DNA of 64,000 nucleotides from JBBDJB01 sp040880125. GTDB taxonomy: Bacteria; Planctomycetota; Planctomycetia; Pirellulales; JBBDJB01. Positions 1 through 10,230 of this stretch are shown here, one piece after another. A model generated the notes under the pieces. The model saw only the letters and a list, made by a program, of their open reading frames with translations. It was not told the DNA's origin and did no database searches. The stretch covers positions 60,137-124,136 of the forward strand of contig JBBDJB010000024.1 in NCBI GenBank assembly GCA_040880125.1, in the 5' to 3' direction. Within the stretch, counting starts at the first letter, position 1; every line of letters begins with the position of its first letter. The translations under genes and the position numbers were made by a program.

Positions 1-924
1 CTCGGGCACGCCCTCAGAAAACGGCACCGTCGGCTCGTAGCCGAGCAACCGCCGGGCCTTGCTCAGGTCGGCCCAGGTGACGGGCATGTCGCCGGGCTTT
101 TCCGGCTGCTGGTCGATATGGGCCGGCTTGCCCAGCGCTTCGGCCAACATGCCGATCAACTGCCGGATGGCGATGGGCGAATCGTGTCCCAGGTTGATGG
201 TTTCCCCCACTGCGTTCTCGGCCGAGAGCGCGCCCATCAAGCCGCGGCAGATATCGGACACGTGGGTGAAGTCGCGGCGGATGGAGCCGTTGCCGTACAG
301 CGGCAGCGGCAGCCCCTGCTCGATGCAGTGGGCGAACACCGACATGGCCAGGTCCGGCCGCAGCCGTGGACCGTACACGCTAAACGGCCGCAGGCAAACC
401 ACCGGCACACGGTGCAGATCGTGATAGGTGAGCCCCAATAACTCCGCGGCACGCTTCGTTGCGCCATAGGGGCTCATCGGAACACCCAGCGGCGCGTCTT
501 CGGAAAACGGAACCGGCGCTCCGCGGCCGTACACCGTCGACGAGGAGATCAGCAGGAATCGCTCCACCGGATGGGCGCGGGCCGCTTCCAGCAGAGCCAG
601 CGTTCCGCCGACGTTCGTTTCCTGGTAGAGCAGCGGATTCTCGACGCTAGGCCGCACGCCGGCATAGGCGCCCAGGTGAACGACGTGCGACACGCGATGC
701 CGCGCGAACAACTGCCGCATCGCCGCGGCGTTGCAGAACGATTGCTCGACGAGCGTGACGCGAGGATCCTCGGCAAAGCCGCGGATGTTCGTCCGTTTCA
801 GCGCCGGATCGTAGTAGTCATTGAAGTTGTCGAGACACAAGAGCGACTCGCGGGTCTCCTGGAGCAATCGCTCGATCAGGTGACTACCGATGAATCCGGC
901 TCCGCCGGTGACCAGTATGGACAT
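1..924 (-). CDS. NAD-dependent epimerase/dehydratase (extended SDR), 3' end outside window
   Basis: Nucleotide-sugar epimerase or dehydratase that probably works on a UDP- or GDP-sugar for surface polysaccharide. The minus-strand product starts MSILVTGGAGFIGSHL, with the Rossmann GxxGxxG motif at residues 7-13. The SDR catalytic YxxxK is present as YGATK near residue 157, followed by a sugar-binding stretch around RPFSVYGPR. The frame is still open at base 1, so the C-terminus lies outside the window and about 308 residues are visible. The exact substrate (UDP-glucuronate 4-epimerase, UDP-glucose 4-epimerase or GDP-mannose dehydratase type) cannot be told from this portion; the DNFNDYYDPALKR segment favours the UDP-glucuronate 4-epimerase type. 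Confidence 0.9.
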   Translation of the reverse strand, partial: MSILVTGGAGFIGSHLIERLLQETRESLLCLDNFNDYYDPALKRTNIRGFAEDPRVTLVEQSFCNAAAMRQLFARHRVSHVVHLGAYAGVRPSVENPLLYQETNVGGTLALLEAARAHPVERFLLISSSTVYGRGAPVPFSEDAPLGVPMSPYGATKRAAELLGLTYHDLHRVPVVCLRPFSVYGPRLRPDLAMSVFAHCIEQGLPLPLYGNGSIRRDFTHVSDICRGLMGALSAENAVGETINLGHDSPIAIRQLIGMLAEALGKPAHIDQQPEKPGDMPVTWADLSKARRLLGYEPTVPFSEGVPE

Positions 925-1150
925 GGCGCGCTAGCACTCCTTGCCTGCAAACTTCCAGTGCAAAACAGCCGAGACTGGAAGAATTATGCCATAACTGGCC
1001 TCGGATGACGATGCGAGTTGCCGGCGGCCAACACCCAAAGCAGGCGCAGAAACACCACCGCTGGGATTGCAAGCAGCATCGCTCGGGGCGAAGCCACTAT
1101 TCCCTATTCCCACAAGCCGCAGTTGGAACTGCCGTTGGGGCGCTTTAGTC

Positions 1151-4100
1151 TCAGCCGCCCCAGGCGACTGCGATGTCCTCGGCGATGTCCAACAGGATCG
1201 GATCGAAATCGTCGTCGGAGTCCGATCCGTCGGAGCTGTCCCAGTCAAACGCCGACTCGCTCTCATCCTCGTCGAGCACTTGATAGTCGGATGCGTCCGC
1301 TGAGCCGCCGCCGTCCAGTTGAGCGTACCCGGCGTCCAGGTCGCCAAAAACTGCCGCATCCGTCGTGTCGGTGCTGCTGGCAAGCGGATCGGCGGTAAGT
1401 GGTGCCGCCAGCAGCGTAGACGCGGACGACTCCGAGGTGCCGGCGGTAAGCGGTGCCGCCTGGGCGACGCTGTTGTTCAGCCGCGTGATGACCATGAGGG
1501 CGTCGCGCGGCGTGACGAAGCTGTCGGCGTTGACGTCCATGTACATCAATGATGCCAGGCTTTGTCCGGCCAGCATCGCGTTGACCGAGCCCCCGCCGTT
1601 GGTGTTCAACTCGCGAATCACCGACAGGGCGTCCGAGGGCGTCACGAAGCCGTCGGCATTCACGTCTTCGGGATTCGCAAAGTTGTGCAGCGCGCCGCCG
1701 CCGATCGTCAGAGTATCGTCGATGTAGTTGATCTCTTCCGGAAGGACCGGGTCGGTGGGCCTATCGAAGACGAGCACTTCATGAATCGGCTGCATATCGG
1801 CCGGATCAGCATTGAATGTCACCGCACCCGCCGCGATGGCGGAAAACTCCACCACGAACAGCAGGTGGTCGCCGCCGCCCAGTGCGGACGAGCCTCCAAT
1901 GGCGCCGATCTCGTTGATCAAGCCGGGATTCGCGCGGTCCTCCCTGCGGAACTCAGGGTAGCCGGCGCCGAACTGCGTGGGCGTACTCGTCAAATTGACC
2001 TTCGACGGATCGAAGAAGAGATCGAGGAAGGCGGCATATACGCCACCTTCATTGATTCCGCGCAGGTCGCGGGTGAAAGCATGCACCTGGAAAACTTCGC
2101 CGACTGAAATCTGGTCGATAGATTGACCAGCGAGATTCGTCACAACCAGTTCAAGCTCGACGAACATGTCCGGCTGCACGACGACTGTCACCGACGCGGT
2201 GTCGGTCAGGCCACTGGGATCTTCAATCGTGTAGGTGAAGGTTTCCTCACCGGAGAAGCCGGGCGTGGGCGGTGTGTAGATCAAACCGCTTCCATCCGGC
2301 TCGATTGTCACCGTGCCGGTAATCGTCGACGTATCCACTGAAACGATCGTCAGCAATTCGGCCGCATCGGGGGCCGACGTGTCGTTGGCCAGCACGTCCA
2401 GTTCGTTGTCTTCCGTGCCGGCTTCGATCGAGAACTCGTCATCGATCGCATCCGGCGGATCGTTCACCGCCGCCACGTTGACGATGACCGTAGCCGTGTC
2501 CTGCAGACCGTTGATGTCCTCGACGGTATAGGTGAACGTTTCCGAACCGAAGAAATCTTCGTCCGGAGTGTAGGTCAGGGTTTGGCCACCGCCGCTGATC
2601 GTTACCGTGCCGCCGTTGTTGAGCGGCCCTGTGGCGACGATGGTCAATCCGCCGTCGGCCGGGTCCACGTCATTGTCCAGCACGTCGAGAACGTTGCCGG
2701 TGCTGTCCTCGAGGATGCCGCTAAAGCTGTCATTGACCGCATCGACGGGATCGTCGTCGGAGACGACGGATACGGTCACAGTAGCGGTATCAAAGTTCCC
2801 CAGCCCGTCGGTGATCTCGTAGGTGAACGTTTCCACGCCGGTGAAGTCTTCGGCCGGCTGATATTCGACTCCCAGCCCGTCGGGCGTCACGACGGCCGTT
2901 CCGCCCATGTCCGGCGAACCGACGCTGTCGACGATCAGCGTTCCGCCGCCGGCACCGAGCATGTCGTTGTCGAGCACGTCGATCACCAGCGGCTCGCTGT
3001 TCTCCGGGACTCCGCCGACGGTGTCATCGACCGCGCCGAAGGCCGTGATCTCAAGCGTGGCGTCGATGAAGACAAGTCCATCGTTTGGAACAACGTCTAC
3101 TTCGCCAAAGACGAAGACGCCGTGAAACGGAATTATGTCCGATGGATTGCCGACAAATGTGACTTCGCCCGCCTCGATCGCCTCGAACTGAAGCGAAAAC
3201 AAGAGGAATTCGTCCCCGCCCAGCTCATCATTGCCGTCGGTGGCACCGGCCTCGTCGATCACTCCCGGCGTCGACACGTTGCCGGAGAGTGCCTGCTGGT
3301 AATGCTCGCCATAGACAATACTCCCATCCACGGCCACTAGCGACGAATCGTACGTGGCATCCAAATAGCCCGCGAAGACACCCCGCGGGTTGATACGGAC
3401 ATCCTGAACGTAGGTGCTGAGCAGGAACTTCTCACCCACTGGGATCGATTCCAGCGGCTCACCGGCGAGGTCCGTAATCTCGAACCGGAACTGCACCTGG
3501 TCGGGCTGCGGCTCGACGTTGATGGTCACCGTGGCCGTTGCATTGCTGCCGGGGGTGCCGTCGTTAATCGTGTAGGTGAAGGTATCTTGCCCGAGGAAAT
3601 CCGCGGCGGGCGTATACCGCAGCCGGTTTCCACCGACGATTTGAACCGTGCCGTTCTGCGGCGTGCCGACGCTGACGATCGTCAGCATCTCGCCGACGTC
3701 GGGAGCGAAAGAGTCGTTCGGCAACACTTCCAGCGTGTTGTTGGTCGTGTTCTGTCCGATCGAGAAAGTATCGTTCACCGCTGTGGGAGGATCATTCACC
3801 GGTGTGACTTGGACGATGACGAAAGCCTCGCCGACACCGCCGATGCCGTCGGTGATGCTATAGCTGAAGGTCTCGGTGCCGAAGAAATTCGGCGCGGGAG
3901 TATACCGAAGCGTCGATCCGCCGATGATTTCGATCGTGCCGTTGTTGGCGGGGTTGCCGCTACTGTTGGAGCGATTGCCGATGGCGGTGATCGTGGGGGC
4001 GTTGCCCGGCAGGAACAGATCGTTGGCCAGGACATCCAAGGAAGTGTTGGTGCTGTCTTCGGCGACCGAATAGGAGTCAGCGAACGCGGTCAGGCCATCG

Positions 4101-7100
4101 TCGGCTGCCATGGGGAAAGTGACCTGGTAGTCCTCGACCTCGCCGGCGAACGCCGCCCCGCCGGGCGAAAGGCCGCGTTCGTATCCAAAGCGGAATCGGG
4201 CGAACTTGCCGACGCTCGGGTTCTGGTTGGCATTGGCCGGAACAAGGAACGAGAACATATTGACCCCGTCCACGACCGCCTGATCGCGGAGGAGCTGCTC
4301 ACCGGAGTCATTCCAGTCGCCGTCGCCGTTAAAGTCCATCCAGGCCTGGATCAAGCCCGGGGCATGGCCCACTTGCCGCACATTGACGGCCACCTGCGCC
4401 ACCTGGCCGGGCGTGAGGCCGGAGAGAAAAATGACGCCGTCTTCGTCGCTCAAGCCGGCGTTATCATCGCCCAGGCCGTCCGCGCTCGGTTGTCCGTTTC
4501 CTTCGCCATCGATCAAGCTGCCCAGGCGAAAGCCCGGCATGATGCCGTGCGAGGCGCCGTTGTTGGTGGACAATGTGCGATACACGTCGGGAGCGTCGCC
4601 CCAATCGCGTCCCGATACGCTGTTGGGGACATCGGCGTTGCCGAAATTGATACCCGTGATGACCGAGCCGGGGGCGACTTCTACTTGATGTCTGCCATTT
4701 GCCGCTGGCCCCGGGAACGTTTGTTCCCAACCCGCCTGCACGATTTCGCGAATGAAAAACGTGCCGGGGCGGATCCCGACAATCCGATAGGAACCGTCGG
4801 CGCCGGACGTCGCAGCGGGTTCGCCGATTCCGAGACTACCGTCGTTGTTCATGTCGGCATAAATGACGACGTTGGCCAGGCCGGGCTCGCCGGCATCGCG
4901 CACGCCGTCACCGTCGACGTCGTGGAACTTTGTTCCGCGGACCTCGCCAGCCGGCTGACGTGCTCCGAAGTTAACGCCGCCGACGGTGGAGTTCTCGGAG
5001 GCGACGACCTGACGCCCCCCGTTGTTCACCGGGAAGGTCTGCTCGTAGCCGGCCTGAAGCTGCAAGCGCACCGTGTAGGTGCCGGGGTCGTCCAATTGAA
5101 TGTTGTACTGACCGGTGGCGTTGGTGACGCCGACCGGTTCGAGCGTATTTCGAGTGCCGTTGTTGTTCAGATCGACGTAGACCGTCCACCCGGCGAGACT
5201 GGCTTCGCCCGACTCCTGCACGCCGCTGCCGTTAATGTCGTGCCAGACGGTGCCGGCGATGTTGACATTGCCGGTGGGGTTCTGGACGGAAGCCGGCATG
5301 TCGAACGCTTGCACCACGGTGAGCGATTCGCCGCTGCCGCCGTCCGACGCGCTGGCGCCCATGCCACGTCGGGCAAACGCCGTCCAGATCGCCTGCTGGT
5401 TTTCTCCGCCGGTGAGCAATTGATCCGCCAGCAGGATGGCATCCCGCCCGTCTAGGAACGACGGATTACGCGGCTGAAGCTTCAGCGCGTCGATCACCAG
5501 TTGCATTGCCAGGTTGTTTCCGCCGGTGCCGTTGTGCAGATCAGGATCGAAGCCCTGAGCTGGGGCGCCGTTGCCATCCCCGTTGATCAACAGCCACGTC
5601 ATGTCCCACAGCGCGGAGGCCCAAATCTCGCCGGAATTGTGCACTTCGCTGGGATCGTTAATCGGGAGGTCGCGCGGGTCGTGCCCATTGAAGTCGCCGT
5701 AGGTGAGCGGGTTGGTGTTCATGTCGAAGCTGTAGGGAAAGCGGCGAATCCCACCGCCGCTGCCGGACAGCCCGCGCATGTATTCGCCGACCGGGTAGAA
5801 GTCCATCTGCAGGTCGGTCGGCTTTTGCGTCAACATCAACGCAAACCAGTCGCTCCAGCCTTCTCCCATGCCGCCGCTCTGCACCGCGGTGAGCGCCCCG
5901 GCGTCCGCGCCGCCGCCAGTGAGTCGGTTGGTCAACCCGTGCGCGTATTCGTGAACGAGTATACCCGCATCCAGCGCGCCGTCGCGGAATGGGAGCAGCG
6001 GCACTCCGGAGACGATGTCGATGTCGAAGACGAACATCGTCATTCGGCCCGGCAGCCCGTCCGGCGGCGTGGCAAAGGTTGCATTGTTGAAGCCCGCGCC
6101 GTCCTGGACATCCACAAACACCGGGTCCAGGTCGAAGGGACCGACTGGGATCCCTCCTGGACCGGGCGGGCCCGGCGTGGCCGTGTAATTGAGGAACTGG
6201 AAGTTGCCAGCCTCCTCGTCGAAGCCGTATTGGAAGAAGATGTCGTGCGTCAGATTCGCCCAGTAGAACGCATTTACAATCGCAGCTTCCGTGTAGATCA
6301 GCGGATCGAAGCGCTGGTCGAGCGGGAAGTCGAATTCCAGGTTGAAGCCGCCGTTGGGCCGGAAGCCGGGTGTTATTTCGTCGTCGCCCAGGATGTCTTC
6401 CTGGGCAAAGACGTTGTTCCCGCCGGTGGTTTGAAACTCCGGTCCCACCACTCCGTTGATGTCGTGCCAGCCGAAGGGCGAGGCGATCAGGTCGTGAGGA
6501 TCGGTCGCAAACGTGCGGACACCTTCACCCGGATGCTCTTGCGGAGCCTGGAAGACGTGGTAACGCGCGTGCGAGACCCAGTCCTCCACGTAGATCAAGT
6601 CGCCGTCGGCGGCGCTGACGTTAAAGTTGTACCAGTGATCTCCGTCGGTCGTGCGGACGACGAAATTCCAGGAGAGCTCGACCTGGCCTGGGCCGACTGG
6701 CACATATTGAAGTTTCGCGGTGATGTTGTCCTGCGAAATTCCGCTGGGACCGAGCACCTGCGACCGCGCCGTTCCCCCGCTGCTGCTGATGACACTGGGC
6801 GCGGCGGAAATGGACCAATCGAACTCGTCGGCGACGGCTAATAGGGCCTGCCCGGCCGTCAGGGTGGGATTCACCGCGGCCGGGTTCTGCGGGCCGTTGA
6901 GGCTCCCAAGAAACGTGCTGCCGGCGTTCACGATACGGCCGTCGGCCGTCACGTTAATGTTGATGGCGGCGTTGGCCACCTCCAGACCGTTGTAGGTCTG
7001 GCGCATGTAGAGATGAGAGACGCCGTTGTGGTCACTGGTGACAAAGTTGGAAACGGAGTAGTTTTCCAAGCCGGAATCGGCCGGGGCAAATCCGAACGCG

Positions 7101-7510
7101 GTCGAATGCTGGCCGAGGTAATCCAGCGCGATATCGAGCGGATCTCCTTCGGTGGGCTCGGTCAGATACTCGCCCAAGTGGTAGACGTGCTGCAGCGGCG
7201 GAAAGTAATTCACCGTCTGCACGTGTTCGTGCGGAGGTTGATGGGGTGGATCGCCACCGCCCGGATCGGGATCGGAGTCGTCGTCGAAGGGGCCGGCAGC
7301 GACGGCCAGCAGGCAGCGATTCTCCAGCCGCTCAAACGGCAGGGCGAAACCACGGCGAGAACGGCCACGCATCTGACCCGACTTGCTTGCGCGACTCTTG
7401 CGCAGCGCTCCAAGAAAACGTGCTCTCACGGTTCTGTTCCTGTACGTAAACTTTGTTTCGCCAGAGGGAATTGCCTTCTGTCGAGCACCGTCGCTGGGGA
7501 AGGACGACAA
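1151..7510 (-). CDS. Giant exported M36 (fungalysin-like) metallopeptidase with SdrD, GEVED, cadherin-like, cohesin-like and dockerin-like modules
   Basis: A 2,119-residue modular extracellular protein. The planctomycete LEPR-XLL export motif appears as FERLENRCLLA at residues 59-69. Residues 95-320 resemble an FTP/PepSY propeptide. The catalytic domain (about 330-740) has the zinc motif HEYAH at 520-524 and the downstream glutamate motif GEGWSDWF near 549, typical of family M36. Two SdrD-B-like repeats follow (743-957), then a GEVED-like domain (about 970-1133), cadherin-like/Ig tandem repeats (about 1140-1330 and 1497-1773), two cohesin-like beta domains (about 1333-1483 and 1782-1937) and a dockerin-like pair of calcium loops (DVNADGFVTPSDAL and DVNADSFVTPRDAL, about 1943-2013), ending in an acidic tail. 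Methionine 47 (base 7372) is an alternative start just before the motif. The role is probably surface or secreted protein degradation. Confidence 0.88.
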   Translation of the reverse strand: MSSFPSDGARQKAIPSGETKFTYRNRTVRARFLGALRKSRASKSGQMRGRSRRGFALPFERLENRCLLAVAAGPFDDDSDPDPGGGDPPHQPPHEHVQTVNYFPPLQHVYHLGEYLTEPTEGDPLDIALDYLGQHSTAFGFAPADSGLENYSVSNFVTSDHNGVSHLYMRQTYNGLEVANAAININVTADGRIVNAGSTFLGSLNGPQNPAAVNPTLTAGQALLAVADEFDWSISAAPSVISSSGGTARSQVLGPSGISQDNITAKLQYVPVGPGQVELSWNFVVRTTDGDHWYNFNVSAADGDLIYVEDWVSHARYHVFQAPQEHPGEGVRTFATDPHDLIASPFGWHDINGVVGPEFQTTGGNNVFAQEDILGDDEITPGFRPNGGFNLEFDFPLDQRFDPLIYTEAAIVNAFYWANLTHDIFFQYGFDEEAGNFQFLNYTATPGPPGPGGIPVGPFDLDPVFVDVQDGAGFNNATFATPPDGLPGRMTMFVFDIDIVSGVPLLPFRDGALDAGILVHEYAHGLTNRLTGGGADAGALTAVQSGGMGEGWSDWFALMLTQKPTDLQMDFYPVGEYMRGLSGSGGGIRRFPYSFDMNTNPLTYGDFNGHDPRDLPINDPSEVHNSGEIWASALWDMTWLLINGDGNGAPAQGFDPDLHNGTGGNNLAMQLVIDALKLQPRNPSFLDGRDAILLADQLLTGGENQQAIWTAFARRGMGASASDGGSGESLTVVQAFDMPASVQNPTGNVNIAGTVWHDINGSGVQESGEASLAGWTVYVDLNNNGTRNTLEPVGVTNATGQYNIQLDDPGTYTVRLQLQAGYEQTFPVNNGGRQVVASENSTVGGVNFGARQPAGEVRGTKFHDVDGDGVRDAGEPGLANVVIYADMNNDGSLGIGEPAATSGADGSYRIVGIRPGTFFIREIVQAGWEQTFPGPAANGRHQVEVAPGSVITGINFGNADVPNSVSGRDWGDAPDVYRTLSTNNGASHGIMPGFRLGSLIDGEGNGQPSADGLGDDNAGLSDEDGVIFLSGLTPGQVAQVAVNVRQVGHAPGLIQAWMDFNGDGDWNDSGEQLLRDQAVVDGVNMFSFLVPANANQNPSVGKFARFRFGYERGLSPGGAAFAGEVEDYQVTFPMAADDGLTAFADSYSVAEDSTNTSLDVLANDLFLPGNAPTITAIGNRSNSSGNPANNGTIEIIGGSTLRYTPAPNFFGTETFSYSITDGIGGVGEAFVIVQVTPVNDPPTAVNDTFSIGQNTTNNTLEVLPNDSFAPDVGEMLTIVSVGTPQNGTVQIVGGNRLRYTPAADFLGQDTFTYTINDGTPGSNATATVTINVEPQPDQVQFRFEITDLAGEPLESIPVGEKFLLSTYVQDVRINPRGVFAGYLDATYDSSLVAVDGSIVYGEHYQQALSGNVSTPGVIDEAGATDGNDELGGDEFLLFSLQFEAIEAGEVTFVGNPSDIIPFHGVFVFGEVDVVPNDGLVFIDATLEITAFGAVDDTVGGVPENSEPLVIDVLDNDMLGAGGGTLIVDSVGSPDMGGTAVVTPDGLGVEYQPAEDFTGVETFTYEITDGLGNFDTATVTVSVVSDDDPVDAVNDSFSGILEDSTGNVLDVLDNDVDPADGGLTIVATGPLNNGGTVTISGGGQTLTYTPDEDFFGSETFTYTVEDINGLQDTATVIVNVAAVNDPPDAIDDEFSIEAGTEDNELDVLANDTSAPDAAELLTIVSVDTSTITGTVTIEPDGSGLIYTPPTPGFSGEETFTYTIEDPSGLTDTASVTVVVQPDMFVELELVVTNLAGQSIDQISVGEVFQVHAFTRDLRGINEGGVYAAFLDLFFDPSKVNLTSTPTQFGAGYPEFRREDRANPGLINEIGAIGGSSALGGGDHLLFVVEFSAIAAGAVTFNADPADMQPIHEVLVFDRPTDPVLPEEINYIDDTLTIGGGALHNFANPEDVNADGFVTPSDALSVIRELNTNGGGSVNAMLAGQSLASLMYMDVNADSFVTPRDALMVITRLNNSVAQAAPLTAGTSESSASTLLAAPLTADPLASSTDTTDAAVFGDLDAGYAQLDGGGSADASDYQVLDEDESESAFDWDSSDGSDSDDDFDPILLDIAEDIAVAWGG

Positions 7511-7922
7511 AGTCGAAGCGCGCGCGATCCGCAGCGCGCGCCGCGTCCTCTGCTAACACTCTCCGTATGCCCTGTTCCGTACCCGCCCTGCCGCGGTCCA
7601 CAGCCACCCTGGCCCAGAAGAGCGCCGGGATGAGATTTGCCGGTCCTGACGCGGGGGTCCGCATAGTCCTTGCGATGAGTGGACGATACAAACTTCCATC
7701 CTAAGTACGCCCTACGGAAGTGTCAATCATTGCGCAACCGGCATTCCGCCCCTATTCCATAAGCCCAGCTCAGGTGGCCGAAGGAGCCTTATCCGGCGGT
7801 TCGTCCGGGCGCCGGTGGCAGAAATTCACCGAATCCGCGGCAGGAAGAGCCACGGTGGTGGAAGCTGGTCAGTGCACAGATCGTGCAGAAGCGGGCGGTC
7901 GAGATGACCCATAGAGGCCGCG
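7511..7922. other. Intergenic region upstream of the giant peptidase gene
   Basis: This stretch must carry the promoter of the minus-strand peptidase gene and the 3' end of the transcript from the FG-GAP gene. I see no convincing coding frame, palindrome of the common families, or intrinsic terminator here. Confidence 0.5.
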
Positions 7923-10004
7923 TCACTGGCGGCGTCGGTGTCTCGCCCGGGCGAGTAATGCGAAAAGCAGCGCCAAACCGCCGGCCGCCAAGTGTGCGAC
8001 GGCAGCGGGTTCCGGCACCGCATGGACGCTGCGAATGCCCGCCGAGGGTTCCACCAAAGCCGGCCCCGAGATCATCCGCAGTGAGTCGAGAAAGCCTGTT
8101 GGATTATTGCGGGCGAGAAGCTGGTCGATCACATCAACCATCCGGTCGCGGTTGTAGTCATAGGGATTTTCAATCGCTGCCGGATTGGCAAAGCCGCGCA
8201 GATTGTTGCGGGCCCCGAGCTCATCCGCGGGGTCGACCAGTGCCCTGCCACCGAGCGTGCCGGTTCCTTCGCCGACTGCGTTCCCGAAATAAAACACGTC
8301 GTCCTCGACCAGGCCGGTGTTCGGATTCGCCAGCACCGTGACCTCCAGCCACGAATTGGTAATCGAGCCGTCCGGCCAGGCAATGATAATGCGATCAGTG
8401 GCGTTTCTGCCTCCGCCCGTGACAATCGCCAATTCCTCAGCGGGTGGTGCGGCGGTCCAGGTCTCGGGGGAGTTGGTATTGCCGGTTTTGAAGACAAAGT
8501 CGGCCAGCGTGGGCGAGCCGGGCAGGTCCGCGACATCGACGACAATTCCATTAATCCCGCGCACGTAGCTCGTGTAGTGGTCGACTGTGGCCGTGCCGCC
8601 CGGCAGCAACGGAACCTTGTCCGTGGCGATCGCTCCTTCGACGTCCAACGGCGTGGGATGGAAAGCCGAGTTCCGATAGTAAACATACCGCCCGTCGATC
8701 TCGGCGAAATCATCCACTTCACCCAGGTAAGCCGCCCCCGCTCCTGCATCCTCGCCACGCGCACCGATCAGGACAACGTCGCCATCCAGGGCGACAGCGC
8801 TGCCGAACAACGAACCTGGCAGCGTCGAGGAAGACAGCACCGTACTGGCGGACCAGCTTCCGCCTTGGCGCTCGAACAGGTGCGCAGCCCCGGCGCCGGT
8901 ACTGTGCTCCAGTCCCACCAGCACTCGGTCACCGTCGACGGACACCGCCGAACCGAAGCCGGCAGTGGCCATCGGCTGGTCCACCGTCAGGGTTTGAAGT
9001 GGCGACCACGCTTCCGCGCCCTCTTCAAAGAGGTATGCGGCGCCGGCACCAGGCGCGGCTGTGGCATCGCCCGCGGCTCCGACGACGGCATACGGCCTAG
9101 ATAGCGCAACATCGCCGCCGAACCTTCCGCCATCGGTCGATAGCTCCGGCAGCAGCTTCGCCTGCTGTTGCCACGAGGCGTCCTCTATTCCGAAGATATA
9201 CGCACTGCCGGAGTTCGTGCCGTGGTCATCGTTCCCCCACGCGCCGACGATCGCCCGCGCGCCGTCCAGGTCGACCGACACGCCGAATTGATCGAAGGGC
9301 GCCGGATCGTCCGGCAACAACTGGGCGACCTGTTGCCAGCCTTCCAGATTGCGCTGAAAGAGGTAAGCCGCTCCACTGCCCCCGCCCGAGGAGTCGTTCT
9401 CCCAAGCCCCGACCAGCGCCAGATTCCCCTCTAGCGCTACCGAGATCCCGAAGTTCTCGCGATCGACCGGTTCTTGTGCAGTGAGGCGAGCCACTTGCGC
9501 CCAGCCGCCGCCGGTCCGTTCGAAGATATAAGCGGCCCCTTGATCGATACAACAAGCGCCGGAGAGGTTTTCGTACGGAGCGCCAACGATGATGCGATCG
9601 CCGGACAGATCCAACGCGTGTCCGAACGAAGCTCCGCCTTGCGGAACCTCAGGCAGGATGGCATCGCCGGGAAGCCACGTGTCGCCACTGCGCGACAGAA
9701 CCGTCACCGAGCCGGCACCAAACGCCGCCGAGCCGTCTCGCGGGGCTCCGATGGCCGCCACATGCTGGCTCACCGCCACCGCGCCGCCGAAGTTGCCCGA
9801 CGGGGAAGGTGACTCCGCAGTCAGCCGGTCCAGGTCCGCGACCAGTTCGGCACGCCCAGGAGAAGTGCCCGCTGCCACACTCAGACCAATGACGATTGCA
9901 AAAGCCGCGCGGCAGAGTCGCCCGCGTCGGCTGCCGGCCGCTGCATCGTGCGCGTGGCCAGCACCGGTGCGCCAAAGGCGGCGTCTGGAAAGCGGCCCGG
10001 CCAT
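7923..10004 (-). CDS. FG-GAP repeat protein with PEP-CTERM tail
   Basis: A 693-residue exported protein. A basic N-terminus followed by a hydrophobic stretch (about residues 28-50) looks like a signal peptide. Residues 60-430 carry about seven FG-GAP repeats, recognisable by recurring FGxAVAL, VxVGA and AAYLF segments; such repeats form integrin-alpha-like beta propellers. A middle domain (about 430-600) is unassigned. A single dockerin-like loop, DYNRDRMVDVIDQL, precedes the tail. The C-terminus has the VPEPA motif, a hydrophobic segment and the basic end RARHRRRQ, the classic PEP-CTERM arrangement for sorting by exosortase. It is likely a surface or matrix protein; its binding partner is unknown. 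Confidence 0.85.
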   Translation of the reverse strand: MAGPLSRRRLWRTGAGHAHDAAAGSRRGRLCRAAFAIVIGLSVAAGTSPGRAELVADLDRLTAESPSPSGNFGGAVAVSQHVAAIGAPRDGSAAFGAGSVTVLSRSGDTWLPGDAILPEVPQGGASFGHALDLSGDRIIVGAPYENLSGACCIDQGAAYIFERTGGGWAQVARLTAQEPVDRENFGISVALEGNLALVGAWENDSSGGGSGAAYLFQRNLEGWQQVAQLLPDDPAPFDQFGVSVDLDGARAIVGAWGNDDHGTNSGSAYIFGIEDASWQQQAKLLPELSTDGGRFGGDVALSRPYAVVGAAGDATAAPGAGAAYLFEEGAEAWSPLQTLTVDQPMATAGFGSAVSVDGDRVLVGLEHSTGAGAAHLFERQGGSWSASTVLSSSTLPGSLFGSAVALDGDVVLIGARGEDAGAGAAYLGEVDDFAEIDGRYVYYRNSAFHPTPLDVEGAIATDKVPLLPGGTATVDHYTSYVRGINGIVVDVADLPGSPTLADFVFKTGNTNSPETWTAAPPAEELAIVTGGGRNATDRIIIAWPDGSITNSWLEVTVLANPNTGLVEDDVFYFGNAVGEGTGTLGGRALVDPADELGARNNLRGFANPAAIENPYDYNRDRMVDVIDQLLARNNPTGFLDSLRMISGPALVEPSAGIRSVHAVPEPAAVAHLAAGGLALLFALLARARHRRRQ

Positions 10005-10230
10005 CCGTCCACCCGTTGGAAGTTTCTGAGCACGCGATCAACGCCCACGCCGATCGGAAGGGCGTGCACGCGCCAGGCGATAGCCGCGAGCCGACCAGAT
10101 CGGGACCGCATCGTAGTGCGCGGGCGCGGTGGCGTCAATGAAATGCCCGCGGACCTGTAGTAACGTCAGCGGGCAGTACGCGATGCGTCCGCTTGGTCGC
10201 CGATCGCAACGGCATCGATTGCAGTCGCGG

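Noticed and set aside
3587..6841. Two long plus-strand open frames (622 and 446 codons) opposite the giant peptidase gene
   Set aside because: They are antisense shadows in high-GC DNA: Arg/Val/Ala/Asp-rich, no domain, no ribosome binding site, while the minus strand encodes a clear modular peptidase.
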